Origin: Paenibacillus lemnae
GTDB taxonomy: Bacteria; Bacillota; Bacilli; Paenibacillales; Paenibacillaceae
Length of the DNA: 64,000 nucleotides
NCBI RefSeq assembly: GCF_012933385.1
Contig: NZ_JABBPN010000003.1
Location: forward strand, 1-64,000
Direction of reading: 5' to 3'
Notes under the pieces: model-generated
Seen by the model: the letters and a program-made list of their open reading frames with translations, nothing else
Databases searched by the model: none
Told to the model about the DNA's origin: nothing
Part shown: positions 60,948 through 64,000 of the stretch, one piece after another
Numbering within the stretch: the stretch's first letter is position 1
Layout of the letters: every line of letters begins with the position of its first letter
Made by a program: the position numbers and the translations under genes

Positions 60948-61925
60948 ATGAACACTAGAACTTCGTATTCAGAATCTGCTCCGATGCCTGTAAAGGTTCA
61001 TAGGCGTGCTCCAGGCATGCGGGACCTTGCCAGGCGAAGTTTAAAGAGACACTGGCAGCTGTACTTATTGATTATTCTGCCGGTTGCTTACTTTATTATT
61101 TTCAAGTATATCCCCATGTTCAATGCGGTACTGGCATTCAAGGACTACAACGTCATTGAGGGGATTTGGGGGAGCCCTTGGGTAGGGACCAAATACTTCG
61201 AGCTGTTTTTCGAAAACCCTGCCTTCGCTACATTGATCAAGAATACGCTCATTATCTCATTCTACTCGCTCGCTGTCGGATTTCCGATTCCAATTTTGTT
61301 AGCGCTTGCACTGAATGAGGTGAGGAGCCGAAGATTCAAAAAAACTGTGCAGATGATCACTTATGCCCCATATTTCATTTCGACCGTAGTCATGGTTTCC
61401 ATGCTGATGCTGTTTCTGTCACCTCGCTTGGGGATCATTAACCTCATCGGCAATGCGCTGGGCTTTGATTCCGTGAATTTTCTGGGAGATACAGGCATGT
61501 TCCGTACCATTTACGTATTCTCGGATGTGTGGCAGAGCATGGGCTACTCCGCAGTGATCTATCTTGCAGCCCTTGCCGGAGTTGACCCCTCGCTGTATGA
61601 AGCAGCGAAGGTGGATGGCGCATCCCGGTTCCAGAAAATCCTCAACGTAGACATTCCGGGCATTATGCCGGCCGCAGTCATTATTCTGATTCTCAGTGTT
61701 GGAAATATCATGGCGCTGGGTTTTGAGAAAATGTATCTGATGCAAAACCCGCTGAATCTTCCGGTTTCCGAGATTATCGCAACGTATGTATATAAGGTTG
61801 GACTGCTGAACGCCAATTACAGTTTCGCGACAGCCGTCGGTTTGTTCAACTCAGTGATCAATCTAGTTCTTCTCATCGTTGTGAATTCCATTGCCAAACG
61901 AGTGTCAACTACGAGTCTATGGTAG
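60948..61925 (+). CDS. Sugar ABC transporter permease, LplB type
   Basis: A 325-residue membrane protein with six helices and the MalF-type EAA loop (EAAKVDGASRFQKILNVDIPGI, near 220-241) that contacts the ATPase. It forms the transmembrane channel with the next gene product. AGGGGGGAGAG precedes the ATG. The polysaccharide-type permease pair, without an ATPase gene nearby, fits Bacillota importers that share the MsmX ATPase. Confidence 0.9.
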   Translation: MNTRTSYSESAPMPVKVHRRAPGMRDLARRSLKRHWQLYLLIILPVAYFIIFKYIPMFNAVLAFKDYNVIEGIWGSPWVGTKYFELFFENPAFATLIKNTLIISFYSLAVGFPIPILLALALNEVRSRRFKKTVQMITYAPYFISTVVMVSMLMLFLSPRLGIINLIGNALGFDSVNFLGDTGMFRTIYVFSDVWQSMGYSAVIYLAALAGVDPSLYEAAKVDGASRFQKILNVDIPGIMPAAVIILILSVGNIMALGFEKMYLMQNPLNLPVSEIIATYVYKVGLLNANYSFATAVGLFNSVINLVLLIVVNSIAKRVSTTSLW

Positions 61926-61952
61926 TGGACCATTCAAGAGAGGAGGAATGAG

Positions 61953-62879
61953 ATGTCTGCCATAAAAGGTGACGGAGTCAGTCAATCAGCTGCTTTTCGC
62001 AGGGGAATCCGGGAATCGCGGAGTGACCGTATATTTCTCGGTTTGACGTATTTGATACTCACGGTTGTCTTGATTATTGCATTGTATCCGCTGGTGTATA
62101 TCCTAAGCTCATCCATCAGCAGCCCTGCTGCTGTAGCGTCAGGGAGAGTATGGCTGTGGCCGGTGGAAATTTCATTCGATGGGTACAGGGCTGTGTTCCA
62201 AAACGACCAGGTCCTTATGGGCTATGCCAATTCTTTATTCTACGCTGTATTCGGTACCTTGATCAGTGTCAGTCTCACCATCATGATTGCTTATCCGCTC
62301 TCCAAGAAGACATTCTTCGGGCGGGGTCCTCTAATGATTTTCATCACGTTCACCATGCTCTTCTCAGGAGGGCTGATCCCCACTTATCTCGTTGTCAAAG
62401 AACTCGGTATGATCGATACCCGCTGGGCGCTGCTGATTCCGAACGCCATTTGGGTATGGCAGGTAATCATTGCCCGTACCTTTTTTCAATCGTCGATCCC
62501 CGACGAGCTGTCCGAAGCGGCAGAGATTGATGGCTGCAGTGACATGCGGTTTATCACCAGTGTCATCATCCCGCTCTCGAAGCCAATCATTGCGGTGCTG
62601 TCCCTCATGTATGCCGTAGGTCAGTGGAATGCCTATTTCGATGCCTTGATCTATTTGAAAACGCAGTCGCTTTACCCTCTGCAGCTGATCTTACGCAGTG
62701 TTCTGATTCTGGGTAACGGCTCCAGTGTAGATGCAGCCGATATGATCAAGCAGCAGCAGCTGGCAGAGCTGATGAAATACTCACTTATTGTGGTGGCCAG
62801 TCTGCCGGTGCTGATCATCTATCCGTTCGTGCAGCGGTATTTTGTTCAAGGCATGCTGATCGGTTCAGTTAAAGGGTGA
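61953..62879 (+). CDS. Sugar ABC transporter permease, YtcP/LplC type
   Basis: A 308-residue membrane protein with six helices and the MalG-like EAA loop (EAAEIDGCSDMRFITSVIIPLSKPII, near 190-215). It starts 27 bases after the first permease gene, with GAGGAGGAATGAG at its ribosome site, so the two are made together. It completes the heterodimeric permease; the binding protein gene follows. Confidence 0.9.
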   Translation: MSAIKGDGVSQSAAFRRGIRESRSDRIFLGLTYLILTVVLIIALYPLVYILSSSISSPAAVASGRVWLWPVEISFDGYRAVFQNDQVLMGYANSLFYAVFGTLISVSLTIMIAYPLSKKTFFGRGPLMIFITFTMLFSGGLIPTYLVVKELGMIDTRWALLIPNAIWVWQVIIARTFFQSSIPDELSEAAEIDGCSDMRFITSVIIPLSKPIIAVLSLMYAVGQWNAYFDALIYLKTQSLYPLQLILRSVLILGNGSSVDAADMIKQQQLAELMKYSLIVVASLPVLIIYPFVQRYFVQGMLIGSVKG

Positions 62880-62911
62880 GAAAGCAAAACTATCTAAGGG
62901 GGATGTGTGAA

Positions 62912-64000
62912 ATGAGAAGATCCATGAATCGATTTGTAATTTGTGTTCTTATCTTCACTCTGGTGCTGGCTGGATGTACTTCGGGTAACAAAGGTAAAGA
63001 TAACGCGGGTAGTCCGGGCAGTGAAGCCGGCGGAGACGGCAAAGTGTCCATCAGTGTGTTCTCCCATCAGGACTCGGATGTGGATCTGAAGACCAACAAG
63101 TTCACGAAGTTGATTGAGGAACAATTCAATATTCAGTTCAAATGGACCACGGTGCCATTTGACGGCGCAGCGGAGAAGAGACAAATCTCCATGGCTTCCG
63201 GGGATTATCCGGAATTGTTCCTGCTCATTCCCTGGGTCGACCGTTTCTCCCAAACCGACCTCCTCCGGTTCGGCAAGCAGGGTGTCATTCTCCCACTCAA
63301 TGATCTGATTGACCAGCATGCTCCGAACATCAAGGCGGCACTGGATGGAAATGAATACTACAAGGCTATGAACACGGCGCCAGATGGGAAAATCTACGGA
63401 TTAACCGGCTTGAACGAGTGCTATCACTGTTCCTACCCGAACAAAATGTGGATCAATACCACATGGCTCGATAAACTGGGACTTTCCGAACCAAAGACGA
63501 CCGAAGATTTTAAAAATGTGCTGAAAGCATTCAAAACTCAGGATCCTAACGGCAATGGCAAAGCGGATGAAGTGCCGCTCAGCGGGTCGGTTGAGGAATT
63601 CGGCGTTCACATCATTCCATTTCTGATGAACGGTTTTATCTATGATGATGACCGCACGTACCTGTATATGAATGACGGCAAGGTTGATATTGCGGCCAAC
63701 AAGGCGGAATGGAAAGAAGGTCTGACCTATGTTAAATCCTTGTATGATGAGGGGCTGATCGATCCGGGCGCATTTACCCAGAATGCGGAAGCTTTCAAGA
63801 AAATCGGCGACAATGCTGATGCCCCGCTGCTTGGCGCCGGAGCTGGAATGCATCCTGCTATTTTCATTAACACGGGAGAAGACGGCCAGTACAATAAAGA
63901 CTACAATCCGATAGCTCCTCTGGAGGGTCCTAACAGCAGCTATGCGACCTTTAATTATCCGGTAGAGGCGGGAGCGACCTTCGTGCTGACGAACAAGGCC
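62912..64000 (+). CDS. Sugar-binding lipoprotein of the ABC importer (cut by window end)
   Basis: An open frame of 363 codons starting at 62912 and continuing past the window. It has a signal peptide with lipobox LVLAGC (C22), then a Gly/Ser linker and a family-1 solute-binding fold resembling LplA/YtcQ (including a D-x-N-x-N-G-KADE segment, near 212-221). AAGGGGGATG precedes the ATG. It is the expected extracellular receptor of the transporter. Its first half is present; the C-terminal part lies outside. Confidence 0.9.
   Translation, partial: MRRSMNRFVICVLIFTLVLAGCTSGNKGKDNAGSPGSEAGGDGKVSISVFSHQDSDVDLKTNKFTKLIEEQFNIQFKWTTVPFDGAAEKRQISMASGDYPELFLLIPWVDRFSQTDLLRFGKQGVILPLNDLIDQHAPNIKAALDGNEYYKAMNTAPDGKIYGLTGLNECYHCSYPNKMWINTTWLDKLGLSEPKTTEDFKNVLKAFKTQDPNGNGKADEVPLSGSVEEFGVHIIPFLMNGFIYDDDRTYLYMNDGKVDIAANKAEWKEGLTYVKSLYDEGLIDPGAFTQNAEAFKKIGDNADAPLLGAGAGMHPAIFINTGEDGQYNKDYNPIAPLEGPNSSYATFNYPVEAGATFVLTNKA

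Overview
The window looks like chromosome from a Paenibacillus or a close relative (Bacillota, Paenibacillaceae). The main reasons are strong AGGAGG-type ribosome sites, S-layer-homology proteins, membrane-bound AraC regulators beside sugar-binding lipoproteins, LplB/YtcP-type sugar permeases, 7TMR-DISM receptors and several Bacillota DUF proteins. No rRNA, tRNA or CRISPR array was seen.

About 1-15,300 is visibly more AT-rich than the rest and reads as an acquired defence island. Its first transcription unit encodes a DUF4007-like protein, a large BrxC/PglY-like P-loop ATPase and a DndC-like PAPS-reductase-family protein, and ends in a strong terminator. A second, tightly packed unit encodes a PLD-nuclease/SF2 helicase, a 54-residue coiled-coil protein, a DndD-like SMC ATPase, an unrecognised 181-residue protein, a complete sigma-70 factor, and a protein joining a sigma-region-1.1-like domain to a six-blade GyrA C-terminal beta-propeller. 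The core suggests a sulfur-based (phosphorothioate-like) DNA modification and restriction system. The sigma factor and sigma-1.1/GyrA-propeller pair are the most unusual part of the window. A frameshifted IS5-family transposase remnant, two orphan genes, a possible rlmD 3' fragment and a repeat-rich non-coding stretch (14.9-16.1 kb) close the island.

16-21 kb holds housekeeping and hypothetical genes: a zinc-ribbon/LRR membrane protein, a DUF697 GTPase, a DUF4085-like protein and an XRE/membrane pair. 21-33 kb holds a very large hybrid histidine kinase with its BTAD response regulator, then a secreted dockerin protein and a cohesin/SLH wall protein (a miniature cellulosome-like pair), and a DISM-GGDEF cyclase. 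Next come a Dus enzyme and a 1123-residue HEAT-type solenoid.

37.5-42.6 kb is a second small accessory zone: a TumA/TumE-like toxin-antitoxin pair, a fold-back element, a MazG-like plus DUF2075 nuclease-helicase pair and a wrecked VapBC. 42.8-47.2 kb has DUF4317, TVP38-type membrane, solenoid and DUF2283-like genes.

47.2-64 kb is devoted to glycans and the cell surface: a sugar-binding lipoprotein with its membrane AraC regulator, a PAP2 phosphatase with SLH domains, and an AraC regulator divergent from a GH2 enzyme. A GH95 enzyme and a sugar ABC transporter follow, the transporter's binding protein running off the window end. This part probably imports and breaks down fucose- or galactose-containing plant or host glycans under catabolite control.
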